DNA of 64,000 bases, taken from JAWSVE01 sp033852115 (lineage in GTDB: Bacteria > Pseudomonadota > Gammaproteobacteria > Pseudomonadales > Cellvibrionaceae). Positions within the stretch are counted from its first letter, which is position 1. The number at the start of each line of letters is the position of its first letter. The notes under the pieces are model-generated. The model ran no database searches and was not told the DNA's origin. It was given only the letters and a program-made list of their open reading frames with translations. The stretch covers positions 1 to 64,000 of the forward strand of contig JAWSVE010000001.1 of assembly GCA_033852115.1 (NCBI GenBank), in the 5' to 3' direction. Below, in pieces: positions 44,681 to 52,466 of this stretch. Made by a program: the position numbers and the translations under genes.

Positions 44681-45148
44681 CTACATTTGCGACTGCAGAT
44701 AATTAGGCAAACCGATCTTCTGTATTAAGCCTAACTGCTTTTCAAGCCACCAGGCATGATCAACCTCAGTATCTTCGAGTAACTTATTAAGTACTTCACG
44801 GGTCACAAAATCTTCTTCTTTTTCGCACAACACGATAGCATCCTTCAACGCTTTATCGACCGCTATCTCTACATCCAAATCACTTTGCAACATAGCGGGT
44901 ACATCAGCACCAACATTGATTGGAATACGGGTCACCATGTCAGGTGTACCCTCGAGGAATAGGATACGCTCGATCAAAGCTGAGGCATGGCCTTGCTCGT
45001 CTTCAACCTCGTGGTTGATTCGCTCAAAGAGCTTGCTTAACCCCCAATCATCATACATACGAGAATGAATAAAATATTGATCGATCGCAGCCAGCTCATA
45101 CGCCAATAGCCCATTCAGTGCTTTAATAACCGTGTCTTTACCTTTCAT
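44681..45148 (-). CDS. Bacterioferritin, ferroxidase-type subunit lacking haem Met
   Basis: A 155-residue bacterioferritin. The di-iron ligands are present: E18, E51, H54, E94, and E128/H131 (one-residue shift relative to Escherichia coli Bfr E127/H130). The position of the haem-ligating Met52 is Gln (EDEQGH). So this subunit should oxidise iron but not bind haem in the normal way. It probably forms mixed shells with the product of 45260. The C-terminus LPNYLQSQM is typical of Bfr. Confidence 0.93.
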   Translation of the reverse strand: MKGKDTVIKALNGLLAYELAAIDQYFIHSRMYDDWGLSKLFERINHEVEDEQGHASALIERILFLEGTPDMVTRIPINVGADVPAMLQSDLDVEIAVDKALKDAIVLCEKEEDFVTREVLNKLLEDTEVDHAWWLEKQLGLIQKIGLPNYLQSQM

Positions 45149-45259
45149 AGTCTTACCTAGTTATATTCTGTGTTGAAAATTTGAGGTGAGATTAAACGCC
45201 TAGATTAAACACGCCTCTACAGTGACGTAAGCGACAAAAACCCAACTCTTTTTGCCACG

Positions 45260-45727
45260 CTAACCCACCTGGGATTGCAAGTAATTCTCAAGCCCGGTGT
45301 TAGCAATCAAGTACTGCTGGGTTTCAATCCAGTCTACGTATTCTTCTTCATCCTCTAAAATCTCTTCGAGGATTTCGCGGCTAACAAAGTCGCCACACTG
45401 CTCACAGACCTGAATCGCCTCACGTAACAACTTTAATTCTTCTAGCTCAAACGTCATATCGCAACCGAGCATTTCCTCAGTATGCTCACCGATACGGATT
45501 TTTTCGAGCTTTTGAAGGTTGGGAAGCCCCTCCAGAAAGAGTACCCGCTCGATCAGTTCGTCTGATTGTTTCATATCTTTGATAGACTTTTTGTAACACT
45601 TCTCGTTTAGCCCCTCGAGACCCCAATTGCGATACATCCGCGCATGCAAGAAATATTGATTAATCGATGTCAGCTCCATCGTTAAGACGCGATTTAAATA
45701 CTCGATAACCTTAGCGTCACCCTTCAT
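45260..45727 (-). CDS. Bacterioferritin, haem-type subunit with degenerate ferroxidase
   Basis: A 155-residue bacterioferritin. Met52, the haem ligand, is present (KDMKQ), but the ferroxidase set is broken: E51 is Asp, H54 is Gln and H130 is Tyr, while E18, E94 and E127 remain. It is complementary to the downstream subunit. Comparable two-subunit bacterioferritins are known in Neisseria and Pseudomonas relatives. It lies 111 bases upstream of the other gene on the same strand and is likely co-transcribed. No bacterioferritin-associated ferredoxin gene was seen nearby. Confidence 0.93.
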   Translation of the reverse strand: MKGDAKVIEYLNRVLTMELTSINQYFLHARMYRNWGLEGLNEKCYKKSIKDMKQSDELIERVLFLEGLPNLQKLEKIRIGEHTEEMLGCDMTFELEELKLLREAIQVCEQCGDFVSREILEEILEDEEEYVDWIETQQYLIANTGLENYLQSQVG

Positions 45728-46129
45728 TGCTTTAGCCCTTTTAAAAGTCAGTATTTGGATGTCATGTCAGCACCATCGACCTAGATAGCACCCAACTAGA
45801 ACACTGGCCGATAACATAGTTTGTTGCTTGGCGAATGTCAAAAGAAACGGGTAGTTTTTATCATTAAATCAAAGCGTTATGGCATTTATAGGGTACTTTT
45901 CGATGTAGACACACCCCAAATAAAAATGATTTAGATTTTCTTTTTTTTGACGCTTTAGATAAGGGCTAGCACCAGGGTATATGACACCAGCAATAAAAAA
46001 TGAGGCTACCCTAGGGGCAGCCTCATCACATCGGACACTAAACAGATAATGTAACAAGAACAACAATTAAGTTGATGGGGACAAGCATGCTTATCAGCCG
46101 AATGTTATCGGTAAATACAGCTATCCAAT
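45728..46129. other. Intergenic region with terminator
   Basis: No gene is visible. The right part contains the bufferin operon terminator (45995-46026); the left part should contain the bacterioferritin promoter. Confidence 0.4.
45995..46026 (-). terminator. Terminator of the bufferin operon
   Basis: TGAGGCT (46001-46007) and AGCCTCA with inner ACCC/GGGG pairing form a strong stem, followed on the minus strand by a run of six T. It lies about 100 bases after the last gene (DUF1348). Confidence 0.85.
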
Positions 46130-46573
46130 TCAACCTAATAGCTTTCGTTCAGACTCTTTGATTGCCAAGTCGTTGATACTTGCGATACGGCGCTTCATTA
46201 ACCCATCAGCATTAAACTCCCATAGCTCGTTGCCATAGGACCTAAACCAATGGTTATCAGCGTCATGCCACTCGTATTCGAATGTCACTGCTATGCGATT
46301 ATCCGTAAAAGACCACAACTGCTTTCGCAATATATAGTCGAGTTCCGTATTCCACTTTCTGGTCAAGAACTCTTCTATCTGCTCCCTGCCTGTTATGAAC
46401 TCATTGCGGTTGCGCCACTCGGAATCAACACTATACGCTAGTGCTACGCGTTTAGGGTCCCGAGTGTTCCATGCGTCCTCCGCCACCTTCACTTTGAGTG
46501 CAGCTGTCTCAGAAGTAAAAGGTGGCAACGGTGGCCGCTTGGTAATCGATTGCTGACGTTCAAGGGATGCCAT
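46130..46573 (-). CDS. DUF1348 (NTF2-like) protein
   Basis: A 147-residue protein of the nuclear-transport-factor-2-like DUF1348 family: KVAEDAWNTRDP, WRNRNEFITGREQIEEFL, VTFEYEWHDADNHWFRSYGNELWEF. These conical folds often bind small molecules, but no activity is known. AAAGGAG lies before the ATG at 46573; an in-frame ATG at 46615 would overlap the DoxX gene. It is the last gene of the bufferin operon, which is unusual. Confidence 0.88.
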   Translation of the reverse strand: MASLERQQSITKRPPLPPFTSETAALKVKVAEDAWNTRDPKRVALAYSVDSEWRNRNEFITGREQIEEFLTRKWNTELDYILRKQLWSFTDNRIAVTFEYEWHDADNHWFRSYGNELWEFNADGLMKRRIASINDLAIKESERKLLG

Positions 46574-46604
46574 GTAAGATTTGTCTCCTTTAGTTGTTGA
46601 CGAT

Positions 46605-47090
46605 TTAAATTCCATTCACCGCAAGTGATGAATGATTGTGACTTTTAAAAAAGCGCGGGACGAGTTTTTCTGCTGACAGCAAACCGCCGCCATAAATGGC
46701 CAATTGCGCCAACAACAAACCCCATACAATATGAAGGTATAACGCTGCAGGAGCGATTTCAGCAAGACTGATAACGGCAACGATATTGACCACAAACAAG
46801 GCCAAAGCTGAAAAACGTGTCATAAAGCCTGCAATTAGCAATACAGGAAAAACCAATTCTGCAAAGGTACCCAGGTAGGCCGCCAACTCGAAGGGCAACA
46901 ATGGAACGTGATACTCTTCTTCAAACAAAAACAAAGTAGTATCCCAATCTCGTAACTTCGTAAGGCCAGCACTAAAGAAAACCTGTGCGATATAAATACG
47001 CGCCGCCAGAGCCGCCGCCACATGAATTTTGCTCAGGGAGTAGCTCCCCAACTTATATATGGCGTAACATTTTGAAATGAAATTAGTCAT
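46605..47090 (-). CDS. DoxX-family membrane protein of the bufferin operon
   Basis: A 161-residue protein with four membrane helices: about 24-45 (AARIYIAQVFFSAGLTKL with the DoxX RIxxGxxFxxAGxxKL pattern), 65-85, 92-110 and 115-135. DoxX members (HvfX-like) are regular companions of DUF692/DUF2063 genes. The role could be membrane-side redox or copper handling. GGAGAG precedes the ATG; it lies 16 bases after the DUF2063 gene. Confidence 0.88.
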   Translation of the reverse strand: MTNFISKCYAIYKLGSYSLSKIHVAAALAARIYIAQVFFSAGLTKLRDWDTTLFLFEEEYHVPLLPFELAAYLGTFAELVFPVLLIAGFMTRFSALALFVVNIVAVISLAEIAPAALYLHIVWGLLLAQLAIYGGGLLSAEKLVPRFFKSHNHSSLAVNGI

Positions 47091-47106
47091 CTATCTCTCC
47101 AATAAA

Positions 47107-47886
47107 TTAAGGGTTAAAGGTTATACGCACCCAGTTCTCATGGACTGCTCGCGAGAACCACTGTACGAAATCAAAAGTTGGATGCTGATCTAAAAGTTCA
47201 TTCACACTCATTCTCCCTTCTATACTCTTCATCCAATAAAAATCTTCATCAAATAATCTCACCACCTCTGGTTTAAGATTGCTTTGATACACTAACAACC
47301 GTTGAACACTCTGCTCGCCAGCAATCAGGCGCTGAAATTCCTGCGCCCTCTCTTCCTCGCTTGAAAATTCAATGAGGTGAATTTTTCTAATTGCATCCAC
47401 GGGGTATTCACTTTCCAGCAGATACACCGAAGAAGGCAACTCTAATAGAGCGTTCATAAAACCTTCAGCTTGCAGCGTATCGAGATCTGCCATAGAAATG
47501 GGCTCGACAAATTGACGCCCGGACTGGTGTACCATCCACTCTAGTGCGGCAACATCTTCAAGAAATGGATAACTCTGAGCCAAAGAAGAGGAGGCTAAAA
47601 CACTCGCAAGCCCTTCTCCCCAATCAGCCCAATCACCCGTTGCAGGCGGGGATTGTTGCAACAGCATATTGGCTAGCGCATACATCACTTGCTCACCAAC
47701 CAACTGTTCAACCACTGGATAGCAAATACTTAGCGCTCTGGTTGCCGTGAATAGAAGGTTGTTTTGGTATACAGAAAGACCTTGCCTATCCTGTATACGA
47801 GACACTATTGACGGCTCAAAACGTGTTAGTATTTTTTCAACCAACTCCCGCTGTCGCATTTCAAGCGTTACCGAATTGAGTAACAT
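47107..47886 (-). CDS. DUF2063 bufferin-maturation partner protein
   Basis: A 259-residue protein of the DUF2063 family, with the N-terminal QNNLLFTATRALSICYPVVEQLVGEQ segment and DWADWGEGLASVLA and LEDVAALEWMVH motifs. In characterised systems the DUF2063 protein binds the precursor and the MNIO enzyme. The start overlaps the DUF692 gene by 19 bases, with GGGAG seven bases upstream, indicating coupled translation. Confidence 0.92.
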   Translation of the reverse strand: MLLNSVTLEMRQRELVEKILTRFEPSIVSRIQDRQGLSVYQNNLLFTATRALSICYPVVEQLVGEQVMYALANMLLQQSPPATGDWADWGEGLASVLASSSLAQSYPFLEDVAALEWMVHQSGRQFVEPISMADLDTLQAEGFMNALLELPSSVYLLESEYPVDAIRKIHLIEFSSEEERAQEFQRLIAGEQSVQRLLVYQSNLKPEVVRLFDEDFYWMKSIEGRMSVNELLDQHPTFDFVQWFSRAVHENWVRITFNP

Positions 47887-48782
47887 AGCTGATCTCCCTC
47901 TTCTTCATACTTGCTGTGAACACGGCGGGCGATGCCGGCCTGCTGCAATAAGGTTTGCCATGACGGAAGATGGTTATCCCACTCGATTAGAGCAGGAACA
48001 TCAACAAATCGCTGACTCGCAAATTCATAGAGCGACCACCCATCGTCAGAGACCGGCATTGCATGGTCATCAATTAACATCTCGCCCTCTGGCGCAGGTG
48101 TGCTACCAGCCAAATGAAATTCACCAACATGCTCTACAGGTATGCTCTTCAACCATTGTTTTGCATAATCTAAAGGTGACTGATCACTAAAGTTATGGCC
48201 ATTTACGAGAATGTTGTTAAGGTCCACCAATAAGCCGCATTGCGTTTTCTCCGCCAGCTGCACAAGAAAATCGGTCTCCATTATTTGGTTACGACTAAAT
48301 TTTAAATACGTCGAAATATTTTCAACAAGGATCTGCCGGCCTAAAAACTGCTGCACTCTGTCTACGTTTTCCACTAAAACCTTTAAACCGTAGGGAGTAA
48401 ACTCCAAAGGCAACAAATCACCGGAATGAATCGTACCCTCCCCCCAACGCGCCCAAGTAAAACACGCATGATCGGAAATTAGAGGTGGGTTAATTTGGTC
48501 TGCCAGGCGTTTTAGGCGTGTCAAGTACGCGACATTAATCCCGGACGCGGACCCCAGTCCTAACGACGTTGAATGCAAGCTAACATCATAGGTTGAAACA
48601 ATATCTTCCAGTACATTCTGGATCATTCCGCCTTGCCCAAAGAAGTTTTCCGCATGTATTTCCACAAAATCGATAGGCGATGCCTCGACCAAAGCATCTT
48701 GGTAGTGAGCATGGCGAAGTCCCACTCCAACTGCAGGGGCTTGTGCAGTTTTTAATGATGACTGTATTAATGGTCGAGGCAT
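47868..48782 (-). CDS. MNIO enzyme (DUF692), bufferin cysteine-modifying oxidase
   Basis: A 304-residue TIM-barrel multinuclear iron oxidase. Conserved metal-binding segments are GLRHAHY, FVEIHAENFFG, ISDHACFTWA, LLVDLNNILVNGHNF, GEFHLAG and LIEWDNHLPS. Related enzymes convert Cys in a precursor to thiooxazole or oxazolone groups. The ATG at 48782 has AAAGGGAG eight bases ahead and is preferred over a TTG six codons upstream. It follows the precursor gene by 40 bases. Confidence 0.95.
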   Translation of the reverse strand: MPRPLIQSSLKTAQAPAVGVGLRHAHYQDALVEASPIDFVEIHAENFFGQGGMIQNVLEDIVSTYDVSLHSTSLGLGSASGINVAYLTRLKRLADQINPPLISDHACFTWARWGEGTIHSGDLLPLEFTPYGLKVLVENVDRVQQFLGRQILVENISTYLKFSRNQIMETDFLVQLAEKTQCGLLVDLNNILVNGHNFSDQSPLDYAKQWLKSIPVEHVGEFHLAGSTPAPEGEMLIDDHAMPVSDDGWSLYEFASQRFVDVPALIEWDNHLPSWQTLLQQAGIARRVHSKYEEEGDQLCYSIR

Positions 48783-48822
48783 CTTATTTCTCCCTTTCAA
48801 TATCTATAAAGCGATAACGCTA

Positions 48823-49116
48823 TTAAGACGATTTGGCTAAATTTGCTTCTTCGTAGCGTTTTTTTGCTTCCGCTTTCAACATTCCACCAATGTTTTCACA
48901 GGTGCCTTTGGCGACTAACTTCCACTCACCCGGGTCATTATCAACGGTAGATTGTCCGGCGCAGGAATGGGTACCCGCTAAATTGCCACAATCGTTTTGG
49001 CCGGCTTCTGCAATGCCATAGCATTTTTCTTTTCCAGCCGCTTGCACAGGTGCTGTAGCGAGTGTTGTTAAGGCTAAAGCTAGCGCTGCCGAGGCAATAC
49101 GTTGTTTACTTGTCAT
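48823..49116 (-). CDS. DUF2282 bufferin precursor peptide
   Basis: A 97-residue exported RiPP precursor. A Sec signal peptide covers about residues 1-26 (cleavage near VQA). The core has four Cys at 32, 43, 52 and 73 in the order EKCYGIAEAGQNDC, THSCAG and KGTCENIGG, the bufferin 1 pattern. In characterised bufferins some of these Cys are modified by MNIO and bind copper in the periplasm. GGAG lies before the ATG. This is the first gene of the bufABC-like unit. Confidence 0.93.
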   Translation of the reverse strand: MTSKQRIASAALALALTTLATAPVQAAGKEKCYGIAEAGQNDCGNLAGTHSCAGQSTVDNDPGEWKLVAKGTCENIGGMLKAEAKKRYEEANLAKSS

Positions 49117-49167
49117 GGTTTACTCCAAAATTACGTTGTGTTGTTTGATAAATAGCGCGTATCAATT

Positions 49168-49200
49168 CGCTTCACATTAAGCGATTGCAACCGAGTGCCC
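49168..49200 (-). promoter_or_regulatory. Candidate sigma-54 promoter for the bufferin gene
   Basis: On the minus strand TGGGCACTCGGTTGCA has GG (49200-49199) and GC (49188-49187) separated by exactly ten bases, with TT before GC, which is the core requirement of a -24/-12 promoter. The -24 box is otherwise imperfect. It would start transcription about 60 bases before the bufferin ATG. A CGCTT/AAGCG palindrome (49168-49183) lies at the expected start site. The -24 box overlaps the hairpin at 49194-49228. Tentative. Confidence 0.35.
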
Positions 49201-49228
49201 ACTTGAATGACTCTACCAAGTGGGCACT
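49194..49228 (-). terminator. Hairpin between YHS gene and bufferin gene
   Basis: AGTGCCCACTTG and CAAGTGGGCACT form a perfect 12-base stem just after the YHS gene stop. No T-tract follows, so it may only reduce readthrough or protect an mRNA end. Confidence 0.55.
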
Positions 49229-49234
49229 TAACCG

Positions 49235-49711
49235 TTACTCTTCTGCGTTTACTTCTGCTACAGGTAGCGCTTCGATACCGTTCCAAACGCGATTAGCCGC
49301 CTTCACATGACCGTCAACATCAGTCAACCATTTTTTCTGAACAGCTTTGTTCAAATTAAGGAACAGCTTGTTGTCTGCGATATGGAATGCAGCAGGATCA
49401 ACATCTAGTTTTTTGTTTAAAAACACACCCATTGCGCAGTAGCCACCAAATTGTGGTGCATAACGCTCTGGGTCAGACTTAAACAGATCCCGGTTATCAC
49501 TACTTGAAAAGCGATAGATTGCGCCCTGATGAGTCGCCGTGTATTTTGCAGAACCTTCAACAGGTTTATTTTTAGTAAAGTAAGCTACAGGGTCGTAGCC
49601 ATGGATAGCCACGTCATTAGTACCAATGTTTACTGATGCAGCAAAACTCAAACTGCTAACCAACAGGGCGATCGCTACGCTTGCTATTTTCAAAGTGGTA
49701 GATAATTTCAT
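49235..49711 (-). CDS. Exported YHS-domain protein
   Basis: A 158-residue periplasmic protein. A Sec signal peptide (residues 1-24, cleavage SFA-AS) is followed by a YHS-like domain: VAIHGYDPVAYFTKNKPVEG, IYRFSSSDNRDLFKSDPERYAPQFGGYCA. The YHS fold is linked to copper or other metal binding in several families. AAGGAG lies seven bases before the ATG. It stands upstream of the bufferin gene on the same strand, so it probably shares the metal stress role. Confidence 0.9.
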   Translation of the reverse strand: MKLSTTLKIASVAIALLVSSLSFAASVNIGTNDVAIHGYDPVAYFTKNKPVEGSAKYTATHQGAIYRFSSSDNRDLFKSDPERYAPQFGGYCAMGVFLNKKLDVDPAAFHIADNKLFLNLNKAVQKKWLTDVDGHVKAANRVWNGIEALPVAEVNAEE

Positions 49712-49876
49712 TGTGTTCTCCTTAAAGAGTTAAATTAATAAATCGTGTTAAAAAAGTGTTGAGCCTAAAATGCCCTCTTCACCCATTGCTTCCTATCAAT
49801 GCAGGGCCACCTGACATCAATAAGTTCTTTTTGAAAGATTCAGAAAAAACCGATCTTTCGAATACTTTCGATACAA

Positions 49877-50182
49877 TTAAGATTCTGCTGTATTGATTTC
49901 GCAGTATCGCTTTTTGTAGATCGACAAACGCTTAGGCGCGTGCTGATAAAGACTGCATGTGCTCGCCTGCTGGTCTTGTTTTGCCGCACTAGAACTGCCA
50001 CTAGAGACGCGCTCATAATGAAAATGCCCACCACTCTGTTTCACATCAAAGTACGCAAGTTGAATATTGCTACCTGCTCCAGCGTCGAATAATTGTTGAA
50101 CACCTGTCGTTTCAGTAACGGCTGTCGCACCAAAGGCAACGGTCACCAAAGCGACTCCAACTAATGATCTAAATGTTTTCAT
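49877..50182 (-). CDS. Small exported protein of unknown function
   Basis: A 101-residue protein with a Sec signal peptide (MKTFRSLVGVALVTVAFGATA) and a mature part that has a GGHFHYE segment and two Cys. GGGAG lies nine bases before the ATG. It is the first minus-strand gene facing the sigma-54 activator gene, 165 bases ahead of the YHS gene. A His-rich periplasmic protein next to a bufferin operon could bind metal, but no family is recognised. Confidence 0.6.
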   Translation of the reverse strand: MKTFRSLVGVALVTVAFGATAVTETTGVQQLFDAGAGSNIQLAYFDVKQSGGHFHYERVSSGSSSAAKQDQQASTCSLYQHAPKRLSIYKKRYCEINTAES

Positions 50183-50475
50183 TTTGTAAACTCCCTAAAA
50201 CTTGTTGGTTAAGAAAGCTGTCCTAGATCTGCGCTTCAATAGCACGATTGCTTTTAACGCAATCAAGTAGCAGCTTTACCGATTTAATGAATGTGATTTT
50301 CGATAAACACACGCACTCTATTTCAGCAATCGTGCCAACTTTTATTTCCTTATAAATCAATGACTTAGATTTTTTCACGCTCTCAAATATTTGAGTTTCA
50401 CAAATATTTGAGGACGCAATCACAAATATTTGTTAACCTAGCTCTTCGTTTTCCCCAAAATTTGAGCACCCCGTT
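50183..50475. promoter_or_regulatory. Divergent regulatory region with CAAATATTTG palindromes
   Basis: Three perfect copies of the 10-bp palindrome CAAATATTTG start at 50384, 50401 and 50423; a weaker CAAAATTTGAG lies at about 50456, just before the regulator start codon. Two copies extend to TTGAG. The array lies upstream of the sigma-54 activator and the divergent exported-protein gene and is a probable binding site of a dimeric regulator, possibly the activator itself. Confidence 0.6.
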
Positions 50476-51960
50476 ATGAGCACAACAGGCACACTTCCAC
50501 CCGGCGTATCGAGCTGGCAACACCTTCATGAACTCATTCTCGGCGCCGCCGGCGAGGGAATTTATGGACTGGATTGCAACGGCAATGCGACCTTTGTCAA
50601 CGAAGCAGCAATTCGCATTCTCGGCTGGAATGAAGGCGACTTAATTGGTAACCCACTTCACGACCTCCATCACCACTCTCACGCAGACGGTAGTCGTTAT
50701 CCTCGAGAAGAGTGCCCGGTCTATGCCGCACTGAAAGACGGAGAGATCCACCAGGTAGATGACGAAGTCTTTTGGCACTCCGACGGGCGTGCCGTACCCG
50801 TCGAATACGTCAGCACACCCATTTGGGAAAACGGCGAGCTGAAAGGTGCTGTGTGTATTTTTCGGGATATTTCTGAACGCGTGAAAGCAGAGCAAGAGCG
50901 AGAACAAGCATTTGAAGAAATTAAAGACCTGAAAGAACAACTCGAACAAGAACGCGACTATTTACGCGACGAGATTAATATCACAGCAAATTTCGGTGAA
51001 ATCATCGGAGAAAGCCAGGCTCTTAAGCGCACCCTGTCACAAATCGAAGCTGTCGCAAAAACGCCAACCAGCGTATTGATTCTTGGTGAATCAGGTGTCG
51101 GCAAGGAAATGGTTGCTCGTGCGATTCACATGCACAGCGATCGCTGTGAGCACCCGCTTGTAAAAGTGAATTGCGCTTCAATCCCGAAAGAATTGTTCGA
51201 AAGTGAGTTCTTTGGACATGTCCGCGGTTCGTTTACGGGAGCACACCGCGATCGTGTTGGAAAAATGCAACTGGCCAATCACGGCACACTATTCCTGGAT
51301 GAAGTGGGAGAGATTCCGCTAGACCTACAAAGTAAACTGCTGCGCGCATTACAAGAGAATGAATTCGAGCGCGTAGGCGATGAAAACACGCTAAAAGTCG
51401 ATGTAAGAGTCATTGCCGCAACAAACCGCGACCTCTCTGAAGAAGTGCGCAAAGGGCGGTTTAGAGAAGATTTGTATTACCGGCTTTCTGTTTTCCCCGT
51501 GGAAGTCCCGCCATTAAAAGAGCGTACAGCCGATATCCCCCCCCTAGCCCAGCATTTTTTGAATAATTTTTGCCAGCAGCTCGGGCGTAAGCCACTCACC
51601 TTAACCCAAGCGCAAGTGGCTCAACTGAAACAACATCATTGGCCGGGCAACATTCGAGAATTAAAAAATGTACTCGAGCGCGCCGTCATCCTATCCACAG
51701 GCATGACGAAACTAAAGCTTGATTTAGCACTACAAGCTGACGAAGAAAAAGACGCAGCCCCTCTGGAGCCAACGTTTTCTGACGTCGGTGTTCTAACAGA
51801 AGAAGAATTCATGCAACTGGAAAAATCCAATCTCCGCAATGCCATGAAAAAAGCCAACTGGAAAATTTCAGGCGCCGATGGCGCAGCTGAGTTACTCGGT
51901 ATAAAACCTTCTACCCTCGCCTACCGACTCTCACAACATGGCATTAAAAAACCCAGTTAG
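50476..51960 (+). CDS. Sigma-54-dependent activator with PAS sensor domain
   Basis: A 494-residue enhancer-binding protein. Residues about 15-140 form a PAS domain with an unusual His-rich loop (HDLHHHSHADGSRYPREECP); a coiled linker follows. The AAA+ domain has Walker A GESGVGKE, the sigma-54 contact loop GSFTGA (one change from GAFTGA), Walker B LFLDEVGEI and the arginine-finger region. The C-terminus has a Fis-type HTH (GAAELLGIKPSTLAYRLSQHGI). There is no receiver domain, so it likely senses a ligand or metal directly through the PAS domain. It is divergent from the metal-related operon. Confidence 0.95.
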   Translation: MSTTGTLPPGVSSWQHLHELILGAAGEGIYGLDCNGNATFVNEAAIRILGWNEGDLIGNPLHDLHHHSHADGSRYPREECPVYAALKDGEIHQVDDEVFWHSDGRAVPVEYVSTPIWENGELKGAVCIFRDISERVKAEQEREQAFEEIKDLKEQLEQERDYLRDEINITANFGEIIGESQALKRTLSQIEAVAKTPTSVLILGESGVGKEMVARAIHMHSDRCEHPLVKVNCASIPKELFESEFFGHVRGSFTGAHRDRVGKMQLANHGTLFLDEVGEIPLDLQSKLLRALQENEFERVGDENTLKVDVRVIAATNRDLSEEVRKGRFREDLYYRLSVFPVEVPPLKERTADIPPLAQHFLNNFCQQLGRKPLTLTQAQVAQLKQHHWPGNIRELKNVLERAVILSTGMTKLKLDLALQADEEKDAAPLEPTFSDVGVLTEEEFMQLEKSNLRNAMKKANWKISGADGAAELLGIKPSTLAYRLSQHGIKKPS

Positions 51961-52362
51961 CTTCAGCAAAAAAAACGCGATACCGTGTCGATGTTTAACC
52001 GAGCTACCAAATAGTTTCGTTCGACCAAATAGGAAGGCCCGAGCAGCTAGAGAATATTTGGTTATGCATGCTTGTAAGATTGACGGGTACAAAAAAAGCC
52101 ATCCTTAGGTGGCTTCTATATATTCTTGAGATTGGCGGAGTAACGTGATCGCAGTGAATTGCAACACGGGATTTAAAGAAGACGAACATAAGTCCGGTTG
52201 AACGAAAAAAGCGGCCTACGCTTTTTTCGCCCTACGGGCTGCGTCGCTTCGCTCCTAGTTCCAAACGTTTCCACGTTTGTCGCGGGTTCATTGCCCCGTC
52301 TCTTCCACAAATTTCGGGCATAAAAAAACCACCCTATGGTGGCTTCGTTCTTGTTTTGAGAT
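51961..52362. repeat. Repeated tRNA-Asp downstream segment and terminators
   Basis: No gene is visible. The block at 52091-52139 resembles 52322-52369: an A-run, a CC..C(A/T)(A/T)GGTGG hairpin, a spacer and GAGATTGGCGGA, which in the second copy is the end of tRNA-Asp. This looks like the remnant of a second tRNA-Asp whose body is gone. Between them lies CGAAAAAAGCG/CGCTTTTTTCG (52203-52229), a perfect 11-base terminator stem. Confidence 0.6.
52203..52229. terminator. Bidirectional terminator
   Basis: CGAAAAAAGCG pairs with CGCTTTTTTCG across a five-base loop. It can end transcription from the tRNA genes or from the regulator gene. Confidence 0.85.
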
Positions 52363-52439
52363 TGGCGGACCGGACGGGACTCGAACCCGCGACCTCCGGC
52401 GTGACAGGCCGGCATTCTAACCAGCTGAACTACCGGTCC
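52363..52439 (-). tRNA. tRNA-Asp (anticodon GTC)
   Basis: The minus strand gives a 77-base cloverleaf with acceptor GGACCGG, T-loop GGGTTCGAGTCCC, anticodon GTC in CTGTCAC and encoded CCA. It is transcribed after tRNA-Val. Confidence 0.95.
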
Positions 52440-52466
52440 GCAACACTCAAACTTCTTCGACTTAAT

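Noticed and set aside
50183..50340. Search for a -24/-12 promoter before the small exported protein and YHS genes
   Set aside because: No GC-N10-CC arrangement was found on the plus strand in 50183-50340 or 49712-49876, so only the bufferin gene candidate is kept.
50223..50423. 66-residue minus-strand frame starting in the palindrome array
   Set aside because: It begins with GTG inside the repeats, lacks a ribosome site and has no family resemblance.
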